This document shows positions 33,714 through 42,717 of a stretch of 64,000 nucleotides of DNA, piece after piece. This DNA is from Sphingomonas ginsenosidimutans (GTDB lineage: Bacteria; Pseudomonadota; Alphaproteobacteria; Sphingomonadales; Sphingomonadaceae). The translations under genes were made by a program, and so were the position numbers. The stretch spans positions 248,001 to 312,000 of the forward strand of contig NZ_NWVD01000002.1 in the NCBI RefSeq assembly GCF_002374835.1, written 5' to 3'. A model generated the notes under the pieces. The model did no database searches and was not told where the DNA came from. It worked only from the letters and a program-made list of their open reading frames with translations. Within the stretch, counting starts at the first letter, position 1; the number at the start of each line of letters is the position of its first letter.

Positions 33714-33770
33714 GGCCTTGCTCCCTCGAACCTGGACCCTACACGCACCGTGGCCCGGATTCGAGCGTTT

Positions 33771-35444
33771 TCACGCGGCTTTCACCCAGCGCACGCGGTC
33801 GCGCCCGGCGCGCTTGGCGTCGTACAGCGCGCGATCCGCCTCGCGGTACAGCACGACCCAATCCGCCTCGGTTCCGATCACGCCCAGCGCGCTGCCGATC
33901 GAAGCGGTCACCTTCAGGTCGAACGGCATCTGTGCGCCGCGAATCGTGTCCAGCACCTGTTCGGGCAGTCCGGTCAGATGCGCGGGCACCAGGATCGCGA
34001 ATTCCTCGCCCCCCATCCGCGCGATCAGCGCGCCCGCCGGCGCCGCTTCGCGCAGCGCCGCGGCGAACACCCGCAGCACCTCGTCGCCGCCGTCATGCCC
34101 CAGCGTTTCGTTGACGCGGCGGAAATGATCGATGTCGATCAGCACCAGCAGCCGCGGTGCCGGATCGCCGATCGCCTCGCGCAGGAAGCTGCGGCGGTTC
34201 AGCAACCCGGTCAGCGCGTCGCTGTCCGCCAGCATCCGCGCCAGCGTCTCCTTCTCGCGCGCGGCGTCACGCTCCTCGCTGACGACCTTGATCCGCCACG
34301 CGATCGCCAGCGCGCTGAACGATGCCTCCAGCGCCATCGATACCAGCGTCGAATTGTCGAGCCAGAAGCTCCACCCGATCCATCCGGCGGCCTGGACGAT
34401 CCGCAGCATTGCCAGCGTGATCGGCGCGCTCCACGCGATCGCGAAGATCCGTGCATAGGGCACGCGCGCGCGCCATGCACCCCACAGCACCGGCACCACC
34501 AGCGCCAGCGCGGCGGAGAACGCCACCAGCAGCAGCCGGTCGACCGCCAGCGGCCAGTGCGGCCACACGATCAGATAGGTCGCCACCGCGCCGGCCAGGA
34601 ACACCATCGCCGCCTGCGTCAGCCGGCGCACCGCCTCGGGCATCATCTGCCCGCCCAGGAACACGCGCGCGAACGCGATCGCACTGATGATCGCCCCGCC
34701 CAGCAGCGCGATATTCAGCTTCAGCCGGATATTGTTGTCCATCCCCGTCACGATGCCCAACCATCCGGACGAACTGGCGGCGTAGACCAGCAGCGACAGG
34801 ATCATCGCGCAATAATAGGGGTGATACCCCTGCCGCAGCGCACGCCACAGCGCGAAGTTCGACAGCAGCAGCGACAGGCACAGTCCGGCGAAGCCCGCGT
34901 AGAAGGCGGTCAGCATCAGGTCGTCGTGCTGCCCCTCGCCGACCGTCAGCAACCGCGGGTTCAGCACCACCCCGCGCGTGTTGGTCGTGCCCTCCACCCG
35001 CCACAACAATTGCACGGTGCGTGTATCGGCGACCGGGATCGGCAGTTCGAAGAACGCACCGATCCGCAATCGCTGCCATGCATTGTGCCGGTCGAACGCG
35101 TTTCGCGCGATCCGCCCGTCATCGCCACGCGCGTACAACGTCGCGGCTTCCTGATAGACGCTCGCCGATCGCACCAGCGATCGCTGCCCGCCCTCGGTGG
35201 GAAGTCGGGCCGACAGCACCCAGAAATCGCCCGCGCCCCAGCGCCGCTCCCGCCCCGAACAGTCGAACCCGTGCGGATGGGCGAAGATCGCCGCGGGCGT
35301 GTCACCGGGCGCCACCCGCTTGAGGCAGGTCGCCACCGGCGCCCCGCTCCACGCCGCCGCCGGCGATGCCCAGCCCATGGCGACGCCAGCCGCCACGAAC
35401 GCAGCAAGCAGGACCAGCCAGGAACGGAACAGGTGCGGCACCAT
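33771..35444 (-). CDS. Membrane diguanylate cyclase with 7TM sensor (7TMR-DISM-like)
   Basis: A 557-residue c-di-GMP synthase. A signal peptide is followed by a periplasmic domain (residues about 30-185), seven membrane helices (about 190-390, beginning MLTAFYAGFAGLCLSLLLSN), a short coiled coil (SEERDAAREKETLARML) and a GGDEF domain with LTGLLNRRSFL, IDIDHFRRVNETLGHDGGDEVL and active site GGEEF near residue 476. This layout matches 7TMR-DISM sensors. The RxxD inhibitory site expected just before GGEEF is absent (PAGA there), so product inhibition may be lost. The start 35444 is set by the signal peptide. Confidence 0.92.
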   Translation of the reverse strand: MVPHLFRSWLVLLAAFVAAGVAMGWASPAAAWSGAPVATCLKRVAPGDTPAAIFAHPHGFDCSGRERRWGAGDFWVLSARLPTEGGQRSLVRSASVYQEAATLYARGDDGRIARNAFDRHNAWQRLRIGAFFELPIPVADTRTVQLLWRVEGTTNTRGVVLNPRLLTVGEGQHDDLMLTAFYAGFAGLCLSLLLSNFALWRALRQGYHPYYCAMILSLLVYAASSSGWLGIVTGMDNNIRLKLNIALLGGAIISAIAFARVFLGGQMMPEAVRRLTQAAMVFLAGAVATYLIVWPHWPLAVDRLLLVAFSAALALVVPVLWGAWRARVPYARIFAIAWSAPITLAMLRIVQAAGWIGWSFWLDNSTLVSMALEASFSALAIAWRIKVVSEERDAAREKETLARMLADSDALTGLLNRRSFLREAIGDPAPRLLVLIDIDHFRRVNETLGHDGGDEVLRVFAAALREAAPAGALIARMGGEEFAILVPAHLTGLPEQVLDTIRGAQMPFDLKVTASIGSALGVIGTEADWVVLYREADRALYDAKRAGRDRVRWVKAA

Positions 35445-35533
35445 CCGCTGCCCCCTAGCAGCGCGGAGGCAAAGGGAAGGTAAATACCCGGATGACCGGC
35501 GAAATTTCGCGCGTGCAGATGACCGCAAAAGAA

Positions 35534-35562
35534 AACGGGCCGGGTGCGGCACCCGGCCCGTT
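35534..35562 (-). terminator. Rho-independent terminator of clpA
   Basis: A 12-base perfect stem (35534-35545 with 35551-35562) with loop GCGGC. On the minus strand it is followed by TTCTTTT, so it terminates the leftward clpA transcript 35 bases past its stop codon. Confidence 0.88.
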
Positions 35563-35596
35563 CGTCAACAACGCCTTTCGGTCGGCGCCGGGGGCG

Positions 35597-37924
35597 TCAG
35601 CCGGCCTCGACCGGCGCGGCCTTGCCACCCTTCTTCTTGCCCGGCTTCTTCGGCGCGGCCGGTTCGATCGCGAAGGTGAGCGCGCCGTCCTTCAGATGCA
35701 CCGTCACCTCGCCGCCGTGCACCAGCTTGCCGAACAGCAGTTCCTCGGCCAGCGGCTGCTTGATCTTCTCTTGGATCAGCCGGCCCATCGGTCGCGCGCC
35801 GTACAATTTGTCATAGCCCTTCTCGGTCAGCCACTTCTTGGCCTCCTCACCCAGCTTGATATGGACGTCACGGTCGGCCAGCTGCAGCTCCAGCTGGAGG
35901 ATGAACTTGTCGACGACGCGCGCGACCACCTCGGTCGGCAGATAGCCGAACGGCACGATCGCATCGAGGCGGTTGCGGAATTCCGGCGTGAACATCCGCT
36001 GCACCGCCTGCTCGTCCTCACCCTCGCGGGTCAGGTTGCCGAAGCCGACCGTCTCGCGCGCCATGTCGGACGCGCCCGCATTGGTCGTCATGATGAGGAT
36101 GACGTTGCGGAAATCGACGGTCTTGCCGTGCTGGTCGGTCAGGCGGCCGTTGTCCATCACCTGCAACAGGATGTTGAACAGATCGGGATGCGCCTTCTCG
36201 ATCTCGTCGAGCAGCAGCACGCAATGCGGGTTCTGGTCGACCGCATCGGTCAACAGTCCGCCCTGGTCGAACCCGACATAGCCCGGGGGCGCACCGATCA
36301 GCCGGCTGACCGAGTGCCGCTCCATATATTCGCTCATGTCGAACCGCTGGAGCGGGATGCCCAGGATCGTCGACAATTGCTTGGCCACCTCGGTCTTGCC
36401 GACGCCGGTCGGGCCGGTGAACAGGTAGTTGCCGATCGGCTTTTCCGGTTCGCGCAGCCCCGCACGCGCCAGCTTGATCGCCGACGCCAGCTTCTCGATC
36501 GCGACATTCTGCCCGAACACGACCCGCTTCAGGTCGGTTTCCAGCGTCTCCAGCTGCTTCTTGTCGTCGGTCGACACGCTTTTCGGGGGGATGCGCGCCA
36601 TGGTGGCGATCACCGCCTCGATCTCCTTGGGGGTGATCGTCTTCTTGCGCTTCGACGGCGGCACCAGCATCTGCATCGCGCCCACCTCGTCGATCACGTC
36701 GATCGCCTTGTCGGGCAGCTTGCGGTCGTTGATGTAGCGCGCCGACAGTTCCACCGCGCTCTTGATCGCATCGGGCGTGTACTTGACGCTGTGATGCTCC
36801 TCGAACGCGGAGCGCAGGCCCGCCAGGATCTTGATCGTGTCCTCGATCGTCGGTTCGTTGACGTCGATCTTCTGGAACCGGCGCAGCAGCGCGCGGTCCT
36901 TCTCGAAGTGGTTGCGGAACTCCTTGTAGGTGGTCGATCCGATGCAGCGGATCGTACCGCCCGACAGCGCCGGCTTGAGCAGGTTCGACGCGTCCATCGC
37001 GCCCCCGCTGGTCGCGCCTGCGCCGATCACGGTGTGGATTTCGTCGATGAACAGCACCGCGTCGGGCAGCTTTTCCAGCTCGTTGACGACCGCCTTCAGC
37101 CGCTCCTCGAAATCGCCGCGATAGCGGGTGCCCGCCAGCAACGCGCCCATGTCTAGCGAATAGATGACGGCGGGCTTCAGCACGTCGGGCACGTCGCCCT
37201 CAACGATCTTGCGCGCCAGCCCCTCGGCGATCGCGGTCTTGCCGACGCCCGGATCGCCCACGTACAGCGGGTTGTTCTTCGACCGGCGGCACAGGATCTG
37301 CACCGTGCGGTCGACCTCCGCCGACCGCCCGATCAGCGGATCGACCTTGCCGATCTTGGCCTTTTCGTTGAGGTCGACGGTGAACTGCTTGAGCGCGCTT
37401 TCGCCCTTCTTGCCGCCCGCCTCGGCCTTTTCCTTTTTCTCCTCCTCGGCGGCGCCCTTCACGCTCGTCGCTTCGGGCGTGGCATTGCCCTTGCCGACGC
37501 CGTGGCTGATATAGCTGACCGCATCCAGCCGGCTCATGTCCTGCTGCTGCAGGAAATAGACCGCGTAGCTTTCTCGTTCGGAAAACAGCGCGACCAGCAC
37601 GTTGGCGCCGGTCACCTCGTCGCGGCCGGACGACTGGACGTGCAGGATCGCGCGCTGGACCACGCGCTGGAAACCGCTGGTCGGCGACGGATCGGTCGCG
37701 GCATCGACCTTCAGCGCGCCCAGCTCGGTGTCGAGATAATGCGCGACCGTGGTCTTCAGCTCGCCCGTATCCACCCCGCACGCGGTCATCACCTGGCTGG
37801 CATGTTCGTCGTCGATCAGCGCGAGCAGCAGATGTTCCAGCGTCGCATATTCGTGACGGCGCGAGGAAGCGGCCTCGAGCGCCTTGTGCAGCGTGGTCTC
37901 GAGAGCGCTGGCGAATGAAGGCAT
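35597..37924 (-). CDS. clpA: ATP-dependent Clp protease ATP-binding subunit ClpA
   Basis: A 775-residue AAA+ unfoldase working with ClpP. The N-domain (residues 1-140) starts [16 protein letters not shown]. The two ATPase domains have Walker [13 protein letters not shown] and [12 protein letters not shown], Walker [15 protein letters not shown] and [15 protein letters not shown]. The IGL-type ClpP loop is likely in the [18 protein letters not shown] region. The C-terminus is a Lys/Pro-rich tail. AGGAG precedes ATG 37924, and the leader holds a GGCGGCA/TGCCGCC hairpin. clpS, the usual neighbour, is not in the window. Confidence 0.96.
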   Translation of the reverse strand: MPSFASALETTLHKALEAASSRRHEYATLEHLLLALIDDEHASQVMTACGVDTGELKTTVAHYLDTELGALKVDAATDPSPTSGFQRVVQRAILHVQSSGRDEVTGANVLVALFSERESYAVYFLQQQDMSRLDAVSYISHGVGKGNATPEATSVKGAAEEEKKEKAEAGGKKGESALKQFTVDLNEKAKIGKVDPLIGRSAEVDRTVQILCRRSKNNPLYVGDPGVGKTAIAEGLARKIVEGDVPDVLKPAVIYSLDMGALLAGTRYRGDFEERLKAVVNELEKLPDAVLFIDEIHTVIGAGATSGGAMDASNLLKPALSGGTIRCIGSTTYKEFRNHFEKDRALLRRFQKIDVNEPTIEDTIKILAGLRSAFEEHHSVKYTPDAIKSAVELSARYINDRKLPDKAIDVIDEVGAMQMLVPPSKRKKTITPKEIEAVIATMARIPPKSVSTDDKKQLETLETDLKRVVFGQNVAIEKLASAIKLARAGLREPEKPIGNYLFTGPTGVGKTEVAKQLSTILGIPLQRFDMSEYMERHSVSRLIGAPPGYVGFDQGGLLTDAVDQNPHCVLLLDEIEKAHPDLFNILLQVMDNGRLTDQHGKTVDFRNVILIMTTNAGASDMARETVGFGNLTREGEDEQAVQRMFTPEFRNRLDAIVPFGYLPTEVVARVVDKFILQLELQLADRDVHIKLGEEAKKWLTEKGYDKLYGARPMGRLIQEKIKQPLAEELLFGKLVHGGEVTVHLKDGALTFAIEPAAPKKPGKKKGGKAAPVEAG

Positions 37925-38075
37925 TACGATACTCCTAGCAGGCGGCACGCAGGGGACATGCCGCCTTTCACACGAATGTCGTGATCGACGGGCCGCGCAT
38001 CAAGCGCCCCCCGGTCAGGCGCGGGGAATGTCGCACCGCCGGCCGGCCGGGACCGCCGCGTCGGTGCGGAAACGC

Positions 38076-38273
38076 TCACCGCCTGAACAGCGCGTCGGCG
38101 CTGGCCCGGTGGGTGACCGCGCCGTCGATCTTGCGGCGGGTGCGCGCGATCTCCGCCTCAAGCGCCTTCACCCGCGCCTCCAGCTCGGCCACCGACAGGC
38201 GATCGAGATCCTGCGCAATCAGCGCGGTCAGCGGGTCGTCGGGCCGCGGCCCAAGGATGTCGTCCAGGTCCAC
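38076..38273 (-). CDS. DUF1192 family small protein
   Basis: A 65-residue protein with a leucine-rich coiled coil (LDRLSVAELEARVKALEAEIARTRRKI) and the ending HRASADALFRR, typical of alphaproteobacterial DUF1192. I start at GTG 38273, which gives MDLDDILGPR as in homologues; the ATG at 38330 would add a non-matching 19 residues. It diverges from the quinone oxidoreductase. Function unknown. Confidence 0.8.
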   Translation of the reverse strand: MDLDDILGPRPDDPLTALIAQDLDRLSVAELEARVKALEAEIARTRRKIDGAVTHRASADALFRR

Positions 38274-38349
38274 ATGACGAACGTTGACCGGCCGCGGCGC
38301 CAAGTCAATAAGGCGATCGACCAGCCGCACGAGGGGGACGGGCGAGGCG

Positions 38350-39351
38350 ATGAGCGACGGACCACAGACGATGCGGGCGATCGATCCGGAAGCGGTCGGC
38401 GGACCGGAGGTCTTGCGCGTCGTGGAGCGCCCGATCCCCGTCGCCGACGCGGACGAGGTGCTGATCCGCGTCGCCGCCGCCGGGGTGAACCGCCCCGACG
38501 TGATGCAGCGTCGCGGCCTCTACCCGCCGCCGCCGGGGGCGCCCCCGATCCCCGGGCTGGAGGTGTCGGGCACCGTCGTTGCATTGGGCAGCGGGGCCGA
38601 GCCGGCGCTGCTGGGTCAGCGGGTCTGCGCGCTGGTCGGGGGCGGCGGCTATGCCGATTATGTCCTCGCCCCCGCCGCGCAATGCCTGCCCGTCCCCGCT
38701 GCGCTGACGATGGTGGAGGCCGCCGCCATGCCGGAGACGCTGTACACGGTGTGGACCAACCTGTTCGAACGCGCCTTCGCGGTGGAGGGCGATACCGTGC
38801 TGGTCCATGGCGGCACGTCGGGGATCGGCACGATGGCGATCGCGCTGTCGCGATTGTTCGGGCTGGAGATCATCGTCACCGTCGGATCGGACGACAAAGC
38901 CCGGGCCGCCCGCGCGCTGGGCGCGAATCATGCGATCAATTACAAGATGGAGGATTTCGTCGAGCGGGTGAAGGAGATTACCGGCGGGCGCGGCTGCGCG
39001 GCGGTGCTCGACATGGTCGGCGGCGATTACGTGCCGCGCAACCTGAAATGCCTGGCGGACGACGGGCGCCACGTGTCGATCGCGGTACAGGGTGGCGCGA
39101 ACGCGACCGTCCCGCTGTTCGAGATCATGCGGCGGCGGCTGACGCTGACCGGATCGACGCTGCGCGCGCGCGATGCGGGGTTCAAGGCGCTGGTCACCGA
39201 CGAGATCGCGCGTACCGTCTGGCCGCATGTCGCCGAAGGCCGGTTGAAGCCGGTGATCGACCGCACCTTCCCGCTCGACCAGGCGGCGGACGCGCACCGC
39301 CGGATGGAGGCGGGCGACCATGTCGGAAAGATCGTGCTGACCGTCGAATGA
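38350..39351 (+). CDS. NAD(P)H-quinone oxidoreductase (PIG3-like zinc-free MDR)
   Basis: A 333-residue medium-chain reductase of the quinone oxidoreductase type. The catalytic-domain segment is AAAGVNRPDVMQRRGLYPPPPGAPPIPGLEVSGTVV; the nucleotide loop is VLVHGGTSGIGTMAIALSRL, and the LDMVGGDYVPRNLKCLADDGR strand follows. No structural zinc cysteines are present. It reduces small quinones with NADPH by analogy to PIG3. The start 38350 (MSDGPQ) fits the family better than the frame opening at 38284. Confidence 0.92.
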   Translation: MSDGPQTMRAIDPEAVGGPEVLRVVERPIPVADADEVLIRVAAAGVNRPDVMQRRGLYPPPPGAPPIPGLEVSGTVVALGSGAEPALLGQRVCALVGGGGYADYVLAPAAQCLPVPAALTMVEAAAMPETLYTVWTNLFERAFAVEGDTVLVHGGTSGIGTMAIALSRLFGLEIIVTVGSDDKARAARALGANHAINYKMEDFVERVKEITGGRGCAAVLDMVGGDYVPRNLKCLADDGRHVSIAVQGGANATVPLFEIMRRRLTLTGSTLRARDAGFKALVTDEIARTVWPHVAEGRLKPVIDRTFPLDQAADAHRRMEAGDHVGKIVLTVE

Positions 39352-39406
39352 CGCCGACGGCGCGGAATGTCCGGGCGGCGAGCGCGCCGCCCGGGGGTAA
39401 CGAGGC

Positions 39407-39670
39407 TTAGTTGCTGTCGCTGTCGTCGTCGCCGCCGGTGGCGACCAGCACGCCGACGGTCAGCGCCGCCAGGATGCCGATGCTGATCAGCGTCGTGCCC
39501 GGCACGGCGGCGCCGATCTTGCTCGACTTGGCGGCCGGCGCGGCGGCACGCGCGCTCTTGGCGACCGACAGCGACGCGGCCGGATTGGCGGGCGCCGCGG
39601 CGGCGACGGTGGACAGCGACAGCAGCGCCGCGGCGGCGACGGCGCCGGTGAACTTGGTGAAACCGATCAT
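39407..39670 (-). CDS. Small exported membrane protein, hypothetical
   Basis: An 87-residue protein with a signal peptide (FTKFTGAVAAAALLSLSTVAAAA), an Ala/Lys-rich middle and a second hydrophobic helix (TTLISIGILAALTVGVLVATGG) ending in an acidic GGDDDSDSN tail. The format recurs in sphingomonad proteins of unknown role. It lies convergent to the quinone oxidoreductase and upstream, divergent from the metallophosphoesterase promoter. Confidence 0.7.
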   Translation of the reverse strand: MIGFTKFTGAVAAAALLSLSTVAAAAPANPAASLSVAKSARAAAPAAKSSKIGAAVPGTTLISIGILAALTVGVLVATGGDDDSDSN

Positions 39671-39828
39671 CGAACTTCTCCCTGACGCACCCGGCCCTGC
39701 ATAGCGCGGACGTTACGCCGGGCGCGCATCCCGCCCCTAAAGCAGCGCCATGTTGCAGTCACGCGACAGCGGCATTTCTCGCGCCGACCGTGCCCGCGCT
39801 GCAACAGCGGGCGGGCGCGACTGACCCA

Positions 39829-39884
39829 CAACCGTCACGTGGCGGCCGCGCAACCGTCACGGCCGCGTGATGGCGGCGTAATAT
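39829..39884 (+). promoter_or_regulatory. Promoter with repeated CCGTCAC boxes before the PlcP-like gene
   Basis: CAACCGTCACG occurs twice as an exact direct repeat at 39829-39839 and 39851-39861, 22 bases apart, i.e. two helical turns. TAATAT at 39879-39884 fits a -10 box, with no good -35. The second box continues as CCGTCAC-GGCC-GCGTGAT, a 7-4-7 layout like a degenerate PHO box (CTGTCAT-N4-CTGTCAT) placed 7 bases before the -10. This suggests an activator-dependent promoter, possibly PhoB. Motif identity is an inference. Confidence 0.45.
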
Positions 39885-39923
39885 ACCGGCGGCATAGCTG
39901 GCGGGCGAGGGAGGATGACCCCG

Positions 39924-40826
39924 ATGCAGCTGACGGACATGACGACCGACGCGACCGACGCCACCGGCCATTTCGCCGACGTCACCGACCTGTTCGATTT
40001 CGCGAACTCGCGCCCGCATCGCCCCGAACAGGCGAGCGGCGACCGCCGTCGCTATCGCACGATCTGGATCAGCGACGTGCATTTGGGCACGCGCGGCTGC
40101 AATGCCGACATGCTGATCGACTTCCTCGACCATGTCGACAGCGACACGATGTATCTGGTCGGCGACATTATCGACGGCTGGCAGCTGAAGAAGAGGTTCT
40201 TCTGGCCCGCCGCGCACAACGACGTCATCTGGCGGTTGATGAAGCGCGCGCGGCGCGGCACGCGGATGGTCTATATCCCCGGCAACCATGACGAGATGTT
40301 CCGCCAGTTCGCGGGCCTCGACTTCGGCGGGATCAAGATCCGGCGCAAGGCGGTGCACGAAACCGCCGACGGCCGCCGCCTTTTGGTGCTGCATGGCGAC
40401 GAATTCGACGCGATCACGCTGTCGCACCGCTGGCTCGCGCATGTCGGCGATGCGGCCTATACCGCGCTGATGACGCTGAACCGCGCGGTCAGCGCGGTGC
40501 GCCGCAAGTTCGGCATGCCCTATTGGTCGCTCAGCAAGCATGCCAAGGCCAAGGTGAAGAACGCGGTCGCGTTCATCTCCCGGTTCGAGGAGATCGTGGC
40601 GGAGGCGGCGGGCAGCCGCGGTGTCGACGGGGTGGTATGCGGGCATATCCACACCGCCGAGATCCGCGAGATCGCGGGCGTCGCCTATTACAACGACGGC
40701 GACTGGGTGGAGGGATGCACCGCGCTGGTCGAGCATTTCGACGGCCGGATGGAGATCCTCCACTGGGCCGACGAGATCGCGCGCCGCGAAGCCGCCGAGG
40801 CCCCGCTCGCGCTGGCCGCGGCCTGA
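39924..40826 (+). CDS. PlcP-like metallophosphoesterase (often named UDP-2,3-diacylglucosamine diphosphatase)
   Basis: A 300-residue calcineurin-type phosphoesterase. Metal-binding motifs are WISDVHLGTRG (Asp51, His53), VGDIIDGW (80-86), PGNHDEM (119-125), LHGDEFD and CGHIHTAEI. Databases usually call this LpxH-like, but alphaproteobacteria generally use LpxI for lipid A, and the WISDVHLGTRGCxADM style plus an adjoining glycosyltransferase fits PlcP, a phospholipase that strips phospholipid headgroups under phosphate limitation. GGGAGG ends directly before ATG 39915, so I take ATG 39924, 9 bases away. The next gene starts 7 bases after its stop. Confidence 0.85.
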   Translation: MQLTDMTTDATDATGHFADVTDLFDFANSRPHRPEQASGDRRRYRTIWISDVHLGTRGCNADMLIDFLDHVDSDTMYLVGDIIDGWQLKKRFFWPAAHNDVIWRLMKRARRGTRMVYIPGNHDEMFRQFAGLDFGGIKIRRKAVHETADGRRLLVLHGDEFDAITLSHRWLAHVGDAAYTALMTLNRAVSAVRRKFGMPYWSLSKHAKAKVKNAVAFISRFEEIVAEAAGSRGVDGVVCGHIHTAEIREIAGVAYYNDGDWVEGCTALVEHFDGRMEILHWADEIARREAAEAPLALAAA

Positions 40827-40833
40827 GCGCGCG

Positions 40834-41856
40834 ATGCGGATCGCGATCGTCACCGACGCCTGGGCGCCGCAGGTCAACGGCGTGGTGCGCACGCTCGAAT
40901 CGGTCATCGCCGAACTGCGCGCGCAGGGGCATGAGATACTGGTCGTCTCCCCCGCCGGGGTGCGTTCGGTGCCCTGCCCCACCTACCCCGAAATCCGCCT
41001 GGCGCTGATGACCCCGGCCGCGATCGGGCGGCGCATCGCCGCGTTCGGTGCGCAGGCGGTACATATCGCCACCGAAGGGCCGCTGGGCGTGGCGGCGCGG
41101 CGCTGGTGCCTGTCGCGGCATCTGCCGTTCACCACCGCCTATCATACGCAATTCCCCGAATATGTCGCCGCGCGCACCGGCGCCGATCCCGAATGGATCT
41201 GGCGCTACGTCCGCTGGTTCCACGCCCCCGCCGCGGCGATTCTGGCGTCCACACCGACGATCGAGGGCGCATTGCGCGACCACGGGCTGCCGCGCGTGCG
41301 CCGCTGGGGCCGGGGGGTTGCGCCGGTCTTCTCGCCCGCCGGCGCGCGGTTGCCGGCGCTGCAGGGGCTGGCCGGACCGGTATTGCTGCACGTCGGGCGC
41401 GTCGCGGTGGAAAAGAACATCGCCGCCTTCCTGTCGGCGGACGTTCCGGGGACGAAGGTGGTGGTCGGCGACGGCCCGGCGCGCGCCGCGCTGCAACGCC
41501 AGTTCCCCGACGCGATCTTCCTGGGCGCACTGTTCGCGGACGATTTGGCCGCGGCCTATCGCTCCGCCGACGTGCTGGTCTTTCCCAGTCGCACCGATAC
41601 GTTCGGCCTGGTGATGATCGAGGCGCTGGCCTGCGGAACGCCGATCGCCGCCTATCCGGTGCCCGGCCCGGTCGACGTACTGACCCCCGACACCGGCGTG
41701 ATGGATCAGGATCTGCCCGCCGCGATCGCCGGCGCGCTGACGCTCGACCGCGAAACCTGCGCGGCGGCGGGCGCGCGCTTCACCTGGGCGGCCAGCGCGC
41801 GACAGTTCCTGGAGGCGCTGGAACCCTTCGGTCCGGCACTGGCACGCGCGGCGTAA
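40834..41856 (+). CDS. GT4-family glycosyltransferase (Agt-like diacylglycerol glycosyltransferase)
   Basis: A 340-residue GT-B transferase. The N-terminus MRIAIVTDAWAPQVNGVVRT and the acceptor-side motif AYHTQFPEYVAAR match glycolipid-forming GT4 enzymes such as SqdX/MgtA/Agt; the donor site has LLHVGRVAVEKN, FPSRTDTFGLVMIEALACGTPIAAY. It directly follows the PlcP-like gene (7 bases), and in other alphaproteobacteria such a pair replaces phospholipids with glycolipids when phosphate is scarce: the hydrolase frees diacylglycerol and the transferase adds a sugar. The sugar donor is unknown. A hairpin follows the stop. Confidence 0.88.
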   Translation: MRIAIVTDAWAPQVNGVVRTLESVIAELRAQGHEILVVSPAGVRSVPCPTYPEIRLALMTPAAIGRRIAAFGAQAVHIATEGPLGVAARRWCLSRHLPFTTAYHTQFPEYVAARTGADPEWIWRYVRWFHAPAAAILASTPTIEGALRDHGLPRVRRWGRGVAPVFSPAGARLPALQGLAGPVLLHVGRVAVEKNIAAFLSADVPGTKVVVGDGPARAALQRQFPDAIFLGALFADDLAAAYRSADVLVFPSRTDTFGLVMIEALACGTPIAAYPVPGPVDVLTPDTGVMDQDLPAAIAGALTLDRETCAAAGARFTWAASARQFLEALEPFGPALARAA

Positions 41857-41857
41857 C

Positions 41858-41940
41858 CCGCCCGCTTGCCCTCGCGGGCGGCGTGCACTAAGTCGAGGCA
41901 GATTTGCGGCCGCTCCGGTAAGGGGCGGCCCTTTGTATTT
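41858..41940 (+). terminator. Terminator region after the glycosyltransferase
   Basis: Two hairpins lie between the glycosyltransferase and trcR. The first (41858-41865 with 41874-41881) is an 8-base perfect stem starting one base after the stop codon. The second (41908-41916 with 41922-41930, one G-U pair) is followed by CTTTGTATTT, resembling an intrinsic terminator. It ends 14 bases before the trcR start, so it may also lie in the trcR leader. Confidence 0.65.
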
Positions 41941-41954
41941 ATGGAGTTCCCCGC

Positions 41955-42626
41955 ATGGCCCAGCCGCTCATGCCGCATGCCACCGCCTCCTGGCTGGTCG
42001 ACAATACCGCGCTGTCGTTCGAGCAGATCGCGGATTTCTGCGGCCTGCACATCCTGGAGGTGCAGGCGATCGCGGACGATACCGCCGCGACGAAGCTGAC
42101 CGGCCGCGATCCCGTCCGCGCGCACGAACTGACGCAGGACGAAATCGACAAGGCGCAGGCCGATCCCGATTACCGCATGAAGATGACCAAGGGGCCGGAC
42201 CAGGTGCGCCGCACCAAGGGGCCGCGCTACACCCCGGTCAGCAAGCGGCAGGACAAGCCCGACGGCATCGCCTGGATCATCCGCAACCATCCGGAAATCT
42301 CGGACGGCGCGATCGGCAACCTGATCGGCACCACCCGCACCACCATCGCCGCGATCCGCGATCGCAGCCACTGGAACATCGCCAACATCACGCCCAAGGA
42401 TCCGGTCACGCTGGGCCTGACGACGCAGCGCGAGCTGGACGCCGCGGTGTCGAAGGCGGCGAAGGCGGCCGGTATCGAGCAGCAGCAGACCGACACGCGC
42501 CTGGACGGTGACCGCGAGGCGCTGATCGCCTCGCTGCGCGCCGAGCGCGAACAGGCCAGCCGCGAGGCGGAAGGCGCGGGGGAGTCCGACCGGATCGGCG
42601 GGTTCGAGGATCCGTTCAAGCGGTAA
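41955..42626 (+). CDS. trcR: DUF1013 cell cycle transcriptional regulator TrcR
   Basis: A 223-residue alphaproteobacterial protein. It begins MAQPLMPHATASWLVDNTALSFEQIADFCGLHILEVQAIAD, the DUF1013 hallmark, and has a helix-turn-helix-like segment ISDGAIGNLIGTTRTTIAAIRDRSHW near residues 115-140. The C-terminal quarter is charged and probably disordered. Databases name this family TrcR, a cell-cycle regulator; direct targets are not known to me. It stands alone between a terminator and a metallo-hydrolase. Confidence 0.92.
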   Translation: MAQPLMPHATASWLVDNTALSFEQIADFCGLHILEVQAIADDTAATKLTGRDPVRAHELTQDEIDKAQADPDYRMKMTKGPDQVRRTKGPRYTPVSKRQDKPDGIAWIIRNHPEISDGAIGNLIGTTRTTIAAIRDRSHWNIANITPKDPVTLGLTTQRELDAAVSKAAKAAGIEQQQTDTRLDGDREALIASLRAEREQASREAEGAGESDRIGGFEDPFKR

Positions 42627-42717
42627 GCCCGACCCGACGGGCGGCATCCTTCCTGCTAAGCCGCCCGCTTCACTTAGCGCGTGACATTCTCCGTCCGCCC
42701 GGCCTAGCGTCGCGGGC

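Noticed and set aside
39924..40826. Annotation as LpxH, the lipid A pathway pyrophosphatase
   Set aside because: The metal motifs fit the superfamily only. Alphaproteobacteria normally use LpxI, and the adjoining glycosyltransferase and sequence style favour PlcP.
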